This document shows, piece by piece, positions 27,290-34,609 of a stretch of 64,000 bases of DNA. A program made the translations under genes and the position numbers. Below the pieces are notes generated by a model. The model made no database searches. It had not been told where the DNA came from and worked only from the letters and a program-made list of their open reading frames with translations. This DNA is from Anaerorhabdus sp036636695. Its GTDB lineage: Bacteria; Bacillota_I; Bacilli_A; Erysipelotrichales; Erysipelotrichaceae. The first letter of the stretch is position 1, and each line of letters opens with the position of its first letter. The stretch lies in the NCBI RefSeq assembly GCF_036636695.1, contig NZ_JAVWNW010000008.1. One strand, given 5' to 3'.

Positions 27290-27416
27290 GAATGAAAGAA
27301 GAAAGAGATCCTGAAACAGTTTAAGACATAAAACAGCAAGAATATTCATAAAAGTGCCAATTAACACCAAAAAACGCACAATAATACCAAACATATTGGA
27401 ATTGTGTTGATTTATG

Positions 27417-27446
27417 TTGATAATGTATTTATCAAAATCTTATGAA
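27417..27446 (+). promoter_or_regulatory. possible regulated promoter of the small-ORF/ABC exporter unit
   Basis: A perfect inverted repeat TTGATAA-N5-TTATCAA (27417-27435) overlaps a possible -35 TTGATA (27417-27422). A -10 TATGAA follows at 27441-27446. The repeat is suited to a repressor. The rest of the stretch between the prepilin start and 27417 shows nothing I can assign. Confidence 0.4.
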
Positions 27447-27461
27447 TAAAGTGGAGGATAG

Positions 27462-27635
27462 TTGCAGAGTAAAAAAATAGCAACAAGAGAATATTCAATA
27501 ATTAAAACTAATAAAAAAGAATGTTACATTTTGATTCTAAATAGAATTATTAAGGAGCAATTTATTTCATCACGAATTAAAAGCTATTTTCACGAGTTAG
27601 CGATCATTTCGTTCATAAAAATACAAGAGACATAA
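27462..27635 (+). CDS. possible 57-residue basic peptide upstream of an ABC exporter
   Basis: A TTG-started frame with GGAGG at 27453-27457, only four bases from the start. It encodes 57 residues (MQSKKIATRE...FIKIQET), basic, with one Cys and alternating hydrophobic residues, and no double-Gly leader. It ends 58 bases before the ABC ATPase gene and is preceded by a promoter with an inverted repeat. It may be a peptide handled by the exporter, or a chance frame in AT-rich DNA. Confidence is low. Confidence 0.28.
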   Translation: MQSKKIATREYSIIKTNKKECYILILNRIIKEQFISSRIKSYFHELAIISFIKIQET

Positions 27636-27693
27636 TTCAGTTGAAATCGCTATTATGCCTAGTTTTGTTGCAAAACTATAGAAATGAGGAAAA

Positions 27694-28386
27694 ATGAATA
27701 TACTTGAAGTTAAAAACATGTCATTTTCTTTTAAGAATAATTGTGTTTTCAAAGATTTTAGTATGAGTTTTGAAAAAGGCAAAATATTTGCACTATTGGG
27801 GCACAATGGAGCTGGTAAGACAACATTCATCCGTCTGTGTCTTGGGTTGTTAAAAGAACAAAAAGGAAAAATCTTGTATTTCGATGATCCAAATATATCT
27901 TATGTTCCCGATAGGGGTGGATTATTTGAATTCTTAACTGTAGAGCAAAACTTAAACATATTTCTTAAACTAAATAAAGTCGGTGATGTTAATAAACGTG
28001 AGTATAGTGAGAAAATCCTAATAGAATGGGGATTACTAAATAAGAAAAATACTCAAGTTCGCTATTTATCAATGGGGCAAAAACAAAGATTAAGCCTAAT
28101 AGTTGCAGAAGTGAATGATCCAGATATTATTTTTCTAGATGAACCATCTAGTAGCATAGATATATCGAGTCAAGAATTATTAAATCATCACATGAAAAAA
28201 CTGAGAGATGAAGGAAAAACAATTATTTTATCTTCTCATGATATTCAACTAATTGAAAATGTTGCAGATACAATATTAGTTATCAATAATGGTGAGATTA
28301 AATATGTTGAAGATATCAGTAAAATAATTAACTTAACGAGTATATATAATCACTATACTAACGAGGATACTTATGAAAATAATTGA
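27694..28386 (+). CDS. ABC transporter ATP-binding protein (exporter type)
   Basis: 230-residue ATPase with Walker A GHNGAGKTT, signature LSMGQKQR and Walker B IIFLDEPSSSID, then the His switch in LSSHD. It belongs to the broad group that pairs with small six-segment permeases (drug, peptide or bacteriocin-immunity exporters). It overlaps the permease gene by 14 bases. GAGGAAAA precedes the ATG. The Pro-Asp-Arg-Gly stretch after the Q-loop region (VPDRGGLFE) differs from the usual Gln, seen in some antibiotic-peptide exporters. Confidence 0.85.
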   Translation: MNILEVKNMSFSFKNNCVFKDFSMSFEKGKIFALLGHNGAGKTTFIRLCLGLLKEQKGKILYFDDPNISYVPDRGGLFEFLTVEQNLNIFLKLNKVGDVNKREYSEKILIEWGLLNKKNTQVRYLSMGQKQRLSLIVAEVNDPDIIFLDEPSSSIDISSQELLNHHMKKLRDEGKTIILSSHDIQLIENVADTILVINNGEIKYVEDISKIINLTSIYNHYTNEDTYENN

Positions 28387-29044
28387 ATCACTTATTTTGA
28401 AGGATGTTTTTGAATACATAAATAATTTTATTAAAGTAATTGGAACGTTTTTAATAGCGTATGCATTCCCTATTATTGTATTTAATTTTTCAGCAAATAC
28501 ATCATTATTCTCAAATATTTCTACACTAGTAGATGTAATATTAATACTTTCTTCATCGTTAATATACTGTGAAACAACATTGTTTCAAATACATAGAAAT
28601 ATCCGCGATGGTGTATATGAAAAATTATTTATTAATAGACACATTGAAAAATGCCAAATATTTTTGAGTAAATTTATATCTAATTTATTCATTTCATTTG
28701 TAATTTTTGGGTTGGTTTGTATAACGAATGAATTTCTAGGAATTATCGTACAAGATCAAATAAAAATTGTTTTATCTTTTAGGTTAATTATGATGCTTAT
28801 TTTATCTTGTGGTATTAGCACAGCATTAGCATTTATGAATTCACTTGTAATCAATGATGAAAAAAATGCTATAACTTATGGAGGCTCACTCGTTCTTGTA
28901 TATATTGGGTATTATAAAATATTAGAAATTTTAAAAATAACAAATGTAGTAATCGAAATTACAGGATTAACTTTTATCTTGGTGCTATCGATATTATTTG
29001 TGTCATATTTACTAAAACAGCGAAAATTCATTAGTAGATATTGA
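28373..29044 (+). CDS. ABC transporter permease, ABC-2 like
   Basis: Integral membrane protein of 223 residues with about six hydrophobic segments and no soluble domain, the usual partner of the ATPase encoded just upstream (14-base overlap). The sequence itself shows no family motif beyond this topology. The two subunits probably form a homodimeric exporter. The substrate is unknown. Confidence 0.75.
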   Translation: MKIIESLILKDVFEYINNFIKVIGTFLIAYAFPIIVFNFSANTSLFSNISTLVDVILILSSSLIYCETTLFQIHRNIRDGVYEKLFINRHIEKCQIFLSKFISNLFISFVIFGLVCITNEFLGIIVQDQIKIVLSFRLIMMLILSCGISTALAFMNSLVINDEKNAITYGGSLVLVYIGYYKILEILKITNVVIEITGLTFILVLSILFVSYLLKQRKFISRY

Positions 29045-29397
29045 TTATTTAGTGTTCAAGAGTAACAAATAATTATTCAGTAGTATTTTTAAAATTTTAT
29101 ATCAGTTCATAATAAAAATTACCAATCAAACTGAAATCTATTCATAACAATATAGTGCAAATTTTTTAAGAACTATAATAGTAATTTGATTAATATCAAA
29201 GAAAATATGAGGAGACTATCAATGTGTTCATTATATTCTTGATTAATATTAAATGGTTAAGTAACTCCCAATATAGTAAATAACTTCGAAATTAATTATA
29301 TGCTATGCAAAGAAAAAATAATCTTAATTAATAATGAAGTTATTGTTATGAACTAGATACAGTTTTCTTTTAATTTTTTGAAAAGTGATGGAAACAT
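29045..29397. other. gene-poor stretch with a promoter-operator-like relic
   Basis: No gene of useful size. It holds a TATAAT (29174-29179), a perfect inverted repeat TTTGAT-TAAT-ATCAAA (29185-29200), a GAGGAG site and an ATG (29222) that opens only a six-codon frame (MCSLYS). It looks like the start of a lost or truncated autoregulated gene. The alternative is a functional micro-ORF. Confidence 0.35.
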
Positions 29398-29422
29398 AAA
29401 AAAAGCCTTTAATATAAAGGCT
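29398..29422 (-). terminator. terminator of ssrA
   Basis: On the minus strand AGCCTTT pairs with AAAGGCT around a 5-base loop (29422-29404) and is followed by T residues, 34 bases beyond the tmRNA 3' end. Confidence 0.8.
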
Positions 29423-29455
29423 AACCGATATGAGATCTATCGCATTTTCTTAAAT

Positions 29456-29808
29456 TGGTGGAGCTGCGGGGAGTCGAACCCCGGTCCAAGAGTAGTCCCA
29501 CATTTAAACGTCTACAGTTTATCTTGCTATTAGTAAGACAATCACAACGAAGCAAGCCAACGATGATTGAATTTGCTTGTAAGAATTGTCGGGATCCATC
29601 GCCAAGCTAGACTTCACCTTATTCATTAAGAGTACACTAAATTAAAACTAATGACAATTTTAAGATAGGGCGCTGCGGCCTGTTGTTAGGCAACTATGCA
29701 GCGAAAGATAATCTGTTATTATTTCCAGTTATTTTTTGTTTGGTGATAAGGTCACCACTCCACTGCAGTTTAAATCAAACATAAACCTGTCGAAACCATG
29801 ACAACCCC
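29456..29808 (-). ncRNA. ssrA: transfer-messenger RNA (tmRNA)
   Basis: 353-nt tmRNA that rescues stalled ribosomes and tags the nascent protein for proteolysis. The 5' end GGGGTTG pairs with CAGCTCC before the encoded ACCA, forming the alanyl acceptor stem; the conserved GGTTTCGACAGG follows the 5' end. The T arm CCGGGGTTCGACTCCCCG is typical. The tag frame ends in NNNRLSFAA and a TAG stop at 29696-29694; its first codon is not certain, most likely in the ACC AAA CAA region. The AA end of the tag is the usual ClpXP degron form. Confidence 0.96.
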
Positions 29809-29823
29809 AGTTGAAACATGTTT

Positions 29824-29852
29824 ATTATATATCAATATTGGTAGTAGTGCAA
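29824..29852 (-). promoter_or_regulatory. promoter of ssrA
   Basis: On the minus strand TTGCAC (29852-29847), 17-base spacer, TATAAT (29829-29824), 15 bases before the mature 5' end. Confidence 0.75.
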
Positions 29853-29865
29853 TTGAATTGAATAT

Positions 29866-30747
29866 CTAGAGATGGGAAGATTTACATATTTCAATAAAGT
29901 TTTTTTGCAAAGTTGCAAGTACTTTATCTTTGTGTTGAATGATGAAGAAAGAACGTTTTAGTTGAAGTTCTTTCACTATTAATTGTTTGATATCACCCCT
30001 AGATAATGCCTCGTGAATTAATCGCTTGGAGATAATCGCTATACCAAGATTTTTAATTGTTGCGTTAATCAATGCAGTGTTACTTGTACTTTCCCAAGTA
30101 GGGGTAACTGCAACTTTTGCGAATTTACAAGCTTGATCAAATACTTCACGAGTACCGCTTCCTGGTTCACGCAATAAGAATTTTTGTTGCTTAAATTCTT
30201 CAAGGGATAATACTTGATTGTTTTTAAATGGTGCATCTTTTGAACAGATGATTGTCAATTCATCATCAGAGAAAGGTACTGCAACTAGACTGGATGCATG
30301 GATGGGAGTCTCTACAAAAGCTAAATCGATTTCATTTCGTAATAATCTTTCTTCTAGTAAATTAGAAGGTTCTACGGATACTCTAATATCTACGTAGGGA
30401 TGAAGTGATGAAAATTCTTTTACAAAGTAAGGCATAAATTGTGAGCCAATAGTAATACTAGACCCAATTCGTAATATTCCAAATGAATCCCAATTTCTTA
30501 ATTGCTTGTCCATATCATCAATGATGGAAGATATTCTTAATGCGTAGTCTTTGAATTTCTGTCCGGCTTCAGTTAGAAATAAACGTTTTCCAATTCGATC
30601 AAATAAGAGGATTCCATAATCCTTTTCAATTTCTTGTATTGCGACACTTACAGAGGGCTGGCTAATACATAATTTATGGGATGCTTTTGTAATATTATTA
30701 TCGGCAGAACATACGGCCAAGAATATTTCGATATGGCGGATAGTCAT
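29866..30747 (-). CDS. LysR-family transcriptional regulator
   Basis: 293-residue LysR-type regulator. The winged helix-turn-helix is at 1-60 (ITKASHKLCISQPSVSVAIQEIE), and the effector-binding domain with LRIGSSITIG and LREPGSGTREVFDQ follows. The GSGTRE stretch recalls the CysL/CbbR-like subgroup. It is divergent from two chromate-transporter genes 102 bases away, with an inverted repeat between them, so it most likely controls them and itself. Confidence 0.9.
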   Translation of the reverse strand: MTIRHIEIFLAVCSADNNITKASHKLCISQPSVSVAIQEIEKDYGILLFDRIGKRLFLTEAGQKFKDYALRISSIIDDMDKQLRNWDSFGILRIGSSITIGSQFMPYFVKEFSSLHPYVDIRVSVEPSNLLEERLLRNEIDLAFVETPIHASSLVAVPFSDDELTIICSKDAPFKNNQVLSLEEFKQQKFLLREPGSGTREVFDQACKFAKVAVTPTWESTSNTALINATIKNLGIAIISKRLIHEALSRGDIKQLIVKELQLKRSFFIIQHKDKVLATLQKNFIEICKSSHL

Positions 30748-30764
30748 GATTTTCTCCTTATAGC

Positions 30765-30777
30765 TAATAGGCTATTA
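30765..30777. promoter_or_regulatory. possible LysR operator in the divergent region
   Basis: A perfect inverted repeat TAATAG-G-CTATTA lies between the LysR gene and the chromate transporter genes, of the size and symmetry of a LysR recognition half. TATAAT for the rightward gene is at 30821-30826. Confidence 0.5.
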
Positions 30778-30849
30778 ATATAATAGAATTATAGTATTTT
30801 AATTATTAAAGTACAAGGTCTATAATTAGCACAGATGGGGGAGTTCAAC

Positions 30850-31416
30850 GTGAAAAAAAATGTTTATTTTAAACTATTTATTTCAACATTATATTTGAGT
30901 GCTTTCACTTTTGGTGGGGGATATGTCATTATCACCTTGTTGAAAAGTAAGTTTGTAGATGAATTGCATTGGATAGATGAAGAAGAAATGTTAGATTTGG
31001 CTGCGATTGCACAATCAGCACCAGGTCCAATCGCAATAAATGGTGCAATTGTAGTAGGGTTTAAATTAGGTGGAATACCAGGGGTACTATTATCAATATT
31101 AGGAGCAGTATTGCCACCTTTCATCATATTAACGACAATTTCTTTTTTTTATGAGTCTTTTAAACAAAATATCTATATCCAAGCAGTACTTAAAGGAATG
31201 CAAGCGGGTGTGGCAGCGGTAATTGTTTCTGTTGTTTATGATATGGGCAATGATGTAGTAAAGACAAAGAATCTTGTACTTATTGGAATTATGATTTTGG
31301 CGTTTGTAGCTAATTATGTATTTGGATTAAATGTTGTCTATATCATTATAACAGTAGGATTATTTGGTGTAGTGCGTACAATTATTCGCGAAAAGAAAAG
31401 AGGTATACAAGTATGA
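30850..31416 (+). CDS. chrA: chromate transporter, N-terminal half protein
   Basis: 188-residue membrane protein of the CHR family, short (mono-domain) type. Key family stretches are FTFGGGYVIITLL and AQSAPGPIAINGA. Short CHR proteins work as pairs of oppositely oriented halves. The family exports chromate in some bacteria, but natural substrates are often unknown. An ATG at 30835 sits inside the GGGGGAG site and close to the predicted transcription start; the GTG at 30850, six bases after that site, is a better start. It overlaps the second half by 4 bases. Confidence 0.85.
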   Translation: MKKNVYFKLFISTLYLSAFTFGGGYVIITLLKSKFVDELHWIDEEEMLDLAAIAQSAPGPIAINGAIVVGFKLGGIPGVLLSILGAVLPPFIILTTISFFYESFKQNIYIQAVLKGMQAGVAAVIVSVVYDMGNDVVKTKNLVLIGIMILAFVANYVFGLNVVYIIITVGLFGVVRTIIREKKRGIQV

Positions 31417-31985
31417 TATTATTTGATCTTTTCTTAGTCTTCTTGCAAATTGGAGCATTTAGTTTTGGTGGTGGATATGCAGCACTACCACTTATTCAAG
31501 CACAAGTTGTGGATAAGTTTGCGTGGATTTCACTACAAGAATTTACAGATTTAATTACCATTTCTCAGATGACTCCTGGTCCAATTGCGATTAATGCCGC
31601 AACATTTGTAGGTAATCAAGTAGCAGGTATACCAGGATCAATCGTTGCGACCCTAGGTAATGTTTTACCTTCATGTATCATCGTAACAATTCTTGCATGG
31701 CTTTATAACAAGTATAAGAATCTATCCATTTTACAAGGTGTTTTAGAGGTGTTAAGACCAGCGGTAGTTGCGATGATTGCGACAGCAGGAATTATTATCT
31801 TAGTTCCAACAATTTTCACAAGCGGAACAATTCTCTTTGCCTTGAATAATATTGAGGTACGGTCAATTGCTTATTTCGTACTAGCTATGATTTTATTGCG
31901 TAAATTTAAAAAAGATCCTGTTTTAGTCATGATTTGTTGCGGTGTTCTTGAGGTTCTATATCAAATAGTACTCCAGTTTATATAA
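31413..31985 (+). CDS. chrA: chromate transporter, C-terminal half protein
   Basis: Second short CHR protein (190 residues) with the same FSFGGGYAALPLI and QMTPGPIAINAATFVG motifs. It overlaps the first gene by 4 bases (ATGA) and surely acts with it as a heterodimer. Regulated with its partner, probably by the divergent LysR protein. Confidence 0.87.
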   Translation: MILFDLFLVFLQIGAFSFGGGYAALPLIQAQVVDKFAWISLQEFTDLITISQMTPGPIAINAATFVGNQVAGIPGSIVATLGNVLPSCIIVTILAWLYNKYKNLSILQGVLEVLRPAVVAMIATAGIIILVPTIFTSGTILFALNNIEVRSIAYFVLAMILLRKFKKDPVLVMICCGVLEVLYQIVLQFI

Positions 31986-32005
31986 TAGTTTTTCTATTAT
32001 GGTTG

Positions 32006-32014
32006 TGCTATAAT
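32006..32014 (+). promoter_or_regulatory. extended -10 promoter of lemA
   Basis: TGTGC then TATAAT (32009-32014), an extended -10 with a TG one base before it. The -35 region is weak. The lemA start lies 29 bases downstream. Confidence 0.5.
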
Positions 32015-32042
32015 ATGAGCTATACAAAAAAGGAGAAATTTT

Positions 32043-32591
32043 ATGTGGATAGCACTTATTGTTATTGTAGTCTTATTACTTGTTTGGGTAGTATCAACTT
32101 ATAACACATTTATTACCTGGAAGAACAAAGTTGAGGAAGCATTTTCCACAATGGATGTTTATCTAAAGAAACGTTATGATTTAATTCCAAATTTAGTTGA
32201 AACTGTAAAGGGTTATGCAAAGCATGAAAGTGAAACTCTTGAGGCGGTAATTAACGCAAGAAATAAAGCAGCTTCAGCCAATACAATTGAAGATAAAATT
32301 GATGCTGAAAAAGGTTTAGCTGGAGTAATGGGGCGTTTGTTTGCACTTACTGAAAGTTATCCTGATTTAAAAGCAAATACAAACTTTATTCAACTTCAAA
32401 CAGAACTTAAACAAATGGAAGACGAAATTGCTAGTTCTAGAAAATACTACAATGGTGTAGTAAAAGAATTCAACAATCGTTGTGAAATGTTCCCAAGTAA
32501 TTTAATTGCGGGGATATTTGGTTTCCGTAGAAAACCTATGTTCGAAGTAACTGACGAAGCGCAACGTGAAAACGTGAAAGTTCAATTTTAA
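32043..32591 (+). CDS. lemA: LemA family protein
   Basis: 182 residues: one N-terminal membrane segment (about 2-18) then a helical bundle. The LemA signature is clear in YLKKRYDLIPNLVETVKGYA and in the C-terminal FPSNLIAGIFGF. Function is not firmly known; the topology puts the helical domain on one side of the membrane. It is next to a DUF2207 gene, a frequent pairing in Firmicutes, and is separated from it by a hairpin. Confidence 0.93.
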   Translation: MWIALIVIVVLLLVWVVSTYNTFITWKNKVEEAFSTMDVYLKKRYDLIPNLVETVKGYAKHESETLEAVINARNKAASANTIEDKIDAEKGLAGVMGRLFALTESYPDLKANTNFIQLQTELKQMEDEIASSRKYYNGVVKEFNNRCEMFPSNLIAGIFGFRRKPMFEVTDEAQRENVKVQF

Positions 32592-32618
32592 AATATCGCG
32601 CATGCGATATTTTATTTT
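32590..32618 (+). terminator. hairpin between lemA and the DUF2207 gene
   Basis: AAAATATCGC (32590-32599) pairs with GCGATATTTT (32604-32613), followed by A and five T. It may partly terminate so that lemA is made in excess. Confidence 0.65.
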
Positions 32619-32630
32619 TAGGAGGTAACA

Positions 32631-34541
32631 ATGGGTAGAATAAAAAAAATAGTATTCACAATTTTATCTGTTTTCTTGTTCTTTTGTACAACGCAAATTG
32701 CGCATGCAGAAGAAGGATTTGATATCGATCATTACGATGTTCAAATTGTTGTACAGGAAGATGGAACATATCATGTAACGGAAACCTTGAATGTTAGTTT
32801 TAGAGAGAGACTGCATGGTATTTATATTCATATACCGACAGTGTATAAAGATGTAAAGTGGAATGTTGATGGAAAGACTTATGTGCGTGATTATAAGTTT
32901 CCAATAAGCAATGTAAAAGTTTTATCAAATCAAGATAAAGAAATTGATAATCAAGAATATGGAATTGCAATTCGACTAGGAAGTGGTGATTATTATGCTG
33001 ACCCAGTTGAAACATATAAAATTTCATATGATATTCATGCGAAGGATTTGGATTTAAATGGTATTCAATCATTTTATCAAAATATTATTTCTGATAATTG
33101 GGATACGAATATAAATGGTGTTACGTTTAAGATAACTATGCCTAAAGATTTTGATGCAAGTAAACTTTATTTCTATACTGATGGACAAAATGTAGATAGC
33201 AATTTAACATACCAAGTTAATGGTAATGTAATTGAAGGAAGTTATACAGGAACACTTCCTCGTGGAAATGCGATCACGGTAAAACTTGATTTACCAGAAA
33301 ATTATTTTGCATTTCCAACCTACTCTGAATGGTACATTTTCTCAGTTGGGTTTGGAGTTGTACTTCTATTAGGGGCTATCCTTTTATTCTATAAATATGG
33401 TAAGGATGACAAAGTTGTTCAAACTGTTGAATTCAAAGCACCTGCTGGTTTGAGTAGTGCCGGAGTTGGATATGTTATTGATGGTAGTGTCGATAATCGC
33501 GATGTAACTTCATTAATCTTTGATTGGGCGAATAAAGGTTATATTACAATTGAAGAAACTAAAAAAGACTTAACATTTAAAAAAATTAAAGACTTGGATG
33601 AAACTGCACATCATTATGAAAAGATTTTATTCAAGGGTATGTTTAAAAATAAAGAAGAAATAACAGCTTCAGAACTATCTGGTGATATTTATGATGAATT
33701 TTCACAATCTAAGATTGCGGTTAGAGAATATTTCCAATTAAAAGCAAATAAGATTTATACAACACAATCATTTGCATTGCGAACGATTGTAGGATTACTT
33801 GCGGCAATTCCGTTATCAGTATTCATGGCGATTGCGGTTTATACAACAACCTATAGTTCACTAGGCGCGATTCTTGCCTTTGCACTGGTTATGGTGTTTA
33901 CCCTTATTGGATCAAGCATTCAAAATATCGGTGTGCAACGTTGGCATGATGATAGTGCAAGTAAATTTGGTCTATTAATTGCGGGCATTGTAGTTATTGG
34001 GGTAGTATTCCTTGGATGTTTCATTACATTAACGATATTAGGAGTTTCCCAATATGTATTACTTATTCTGATTTTTGTCATTACTGCTTTAATTTGTTTC
34101 ATATCTAACTTTATGTTAAAAAGAACGCCTAAAGGAGTACGATATTTCGGGCAAGTTTTAGGATTAAAAGAATTTATTCGTGTCGCAGAAAAAGACCGTT
34201 TAGATATGTTAGTTAAAGAAGATCCACAATATTTCTATCATATTCTTCCTTATGCTTACGCATTAGGATTAAGTGATGTATGGAGTAATCACTTCAAAGA
34301 TTTTGAGTTAGAACCACCAACATGGTATGTAGGTTCTAATTCAATGATGTTTAATTACTATATGATTCATTCGATGACACGTCATATGAATGTTGTTCAA
34401 AACCCAATTCCACCAGTTAAAGTATCTTCTGGTGGCGGATCATTTCCTAATGGAGGTGGTGGATTTGGTGGTGGCGGCTTTGGCGGCGGCGGAGGCTTCT
34501 CAGGTGGCGGCTTTGGTGGCTCATCTGGTGGTGGCTGGTAG
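32631..34541 (+). CDS. DUF2207 membrane protein with Gly-rich C terminus
   Basis: 636 residues. A signal peptide (about 1-26, ending AHA) is followed by an extracytoplasmic DUF2207 domain (beta-rich, to about 230), one membrane segment (about 234-258), a cytosolic stretch, two or more membrane segments (about 385-490), and a C-terminal tail of Gly-Gly-Phe repeats (about 600-636). Proteins of this family are found beside LemA in many Firmicutes, with unknown role. The Gly-rich tail is a common family feature, not a local oddity. AGGAGG precedes the ATG. Confidence 0.85.
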   Translation: MGRIKKIVFTILSVFLFFCTTQIAHAEEGFDIDHYDVQIVVQEDGTYHVTETLNVSFRERLHGIYIHIPTVYKDVKWNVDGKTYVRDYKFPISNVKVLSNQDKEIDNQEYGIAIRLGSGDYYADPVETYKISYDIHAKDLDLNGIQSFYQNIISDNWDTNINGVTFKITMPKDFDASKLYFYTDGQNVDSNLTYQVNGNVIEGSYTGTLPRGNAITVKLDLPENYFAFPTYSEWYIFSVGFGVVLLLGAILLFYKYGKDDKVVQTVEFKAPAGLSSAGVGYVIDGSVDNRDVTSLIFDWANKGYITIEETKKDLTFKKIKDLDETAHHYEKILFKGMFKNKEEITASELSGDIYDEFSQSKIAVREYFQLKANKIYTTQSFALRTIVGLLAAIPLSVFMAIAVYTTTYSSLGAILAFALVMVFTLIGSSIQNIGVQRWHDDSASKFGLLIAGIVVIGVVFLGCFITLTILGVSQYVLLILIFVITALICFISNFMLKRTPKGVRYFGQVLGLKEFIRVAEKDRLDMLVKEDPQYFYHILPYAYALGLSDVWSNHFKDFELEPPTWYVGSNSMMFNYYMIHSMTRHMNVVQNPIPPVKVSSGGGSFPNGGGGFGGGGFGGGGGFSGGGFGGSSGGGW

Positions 34542-34557
34542 GCCTAAAGCGTAATCC

Positions 34558-34586
34558 TTGAATCTCATACAACTAAATTCTATAAT
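34558..34586 (+). promoter_or_regulatory. promoter of the EAL-domain gene
   Basis: TTGAAT (34558-34563), 17-base spacer, TATAAT (34581-34586), 23 bases before the start codon. Confidence 0.65.
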
Positions 34587-34609
34587 AAAGATGAAGAGAG
34601 AGCATACCC

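Noticed and set aside
27226..27394. Longer N terminus for the prepilin
   Set aside because: It would put 56 residues before the leader peptide and includes the promoter; GGAG and the FTLIE signal support ATG 27226.
34430..34541. GC-rich repeats of GGTGGCGGC type
   Set aside because: They encode the Gly-rich C-terminal tail of the DUF2207 protein and are a usual feature of that family.
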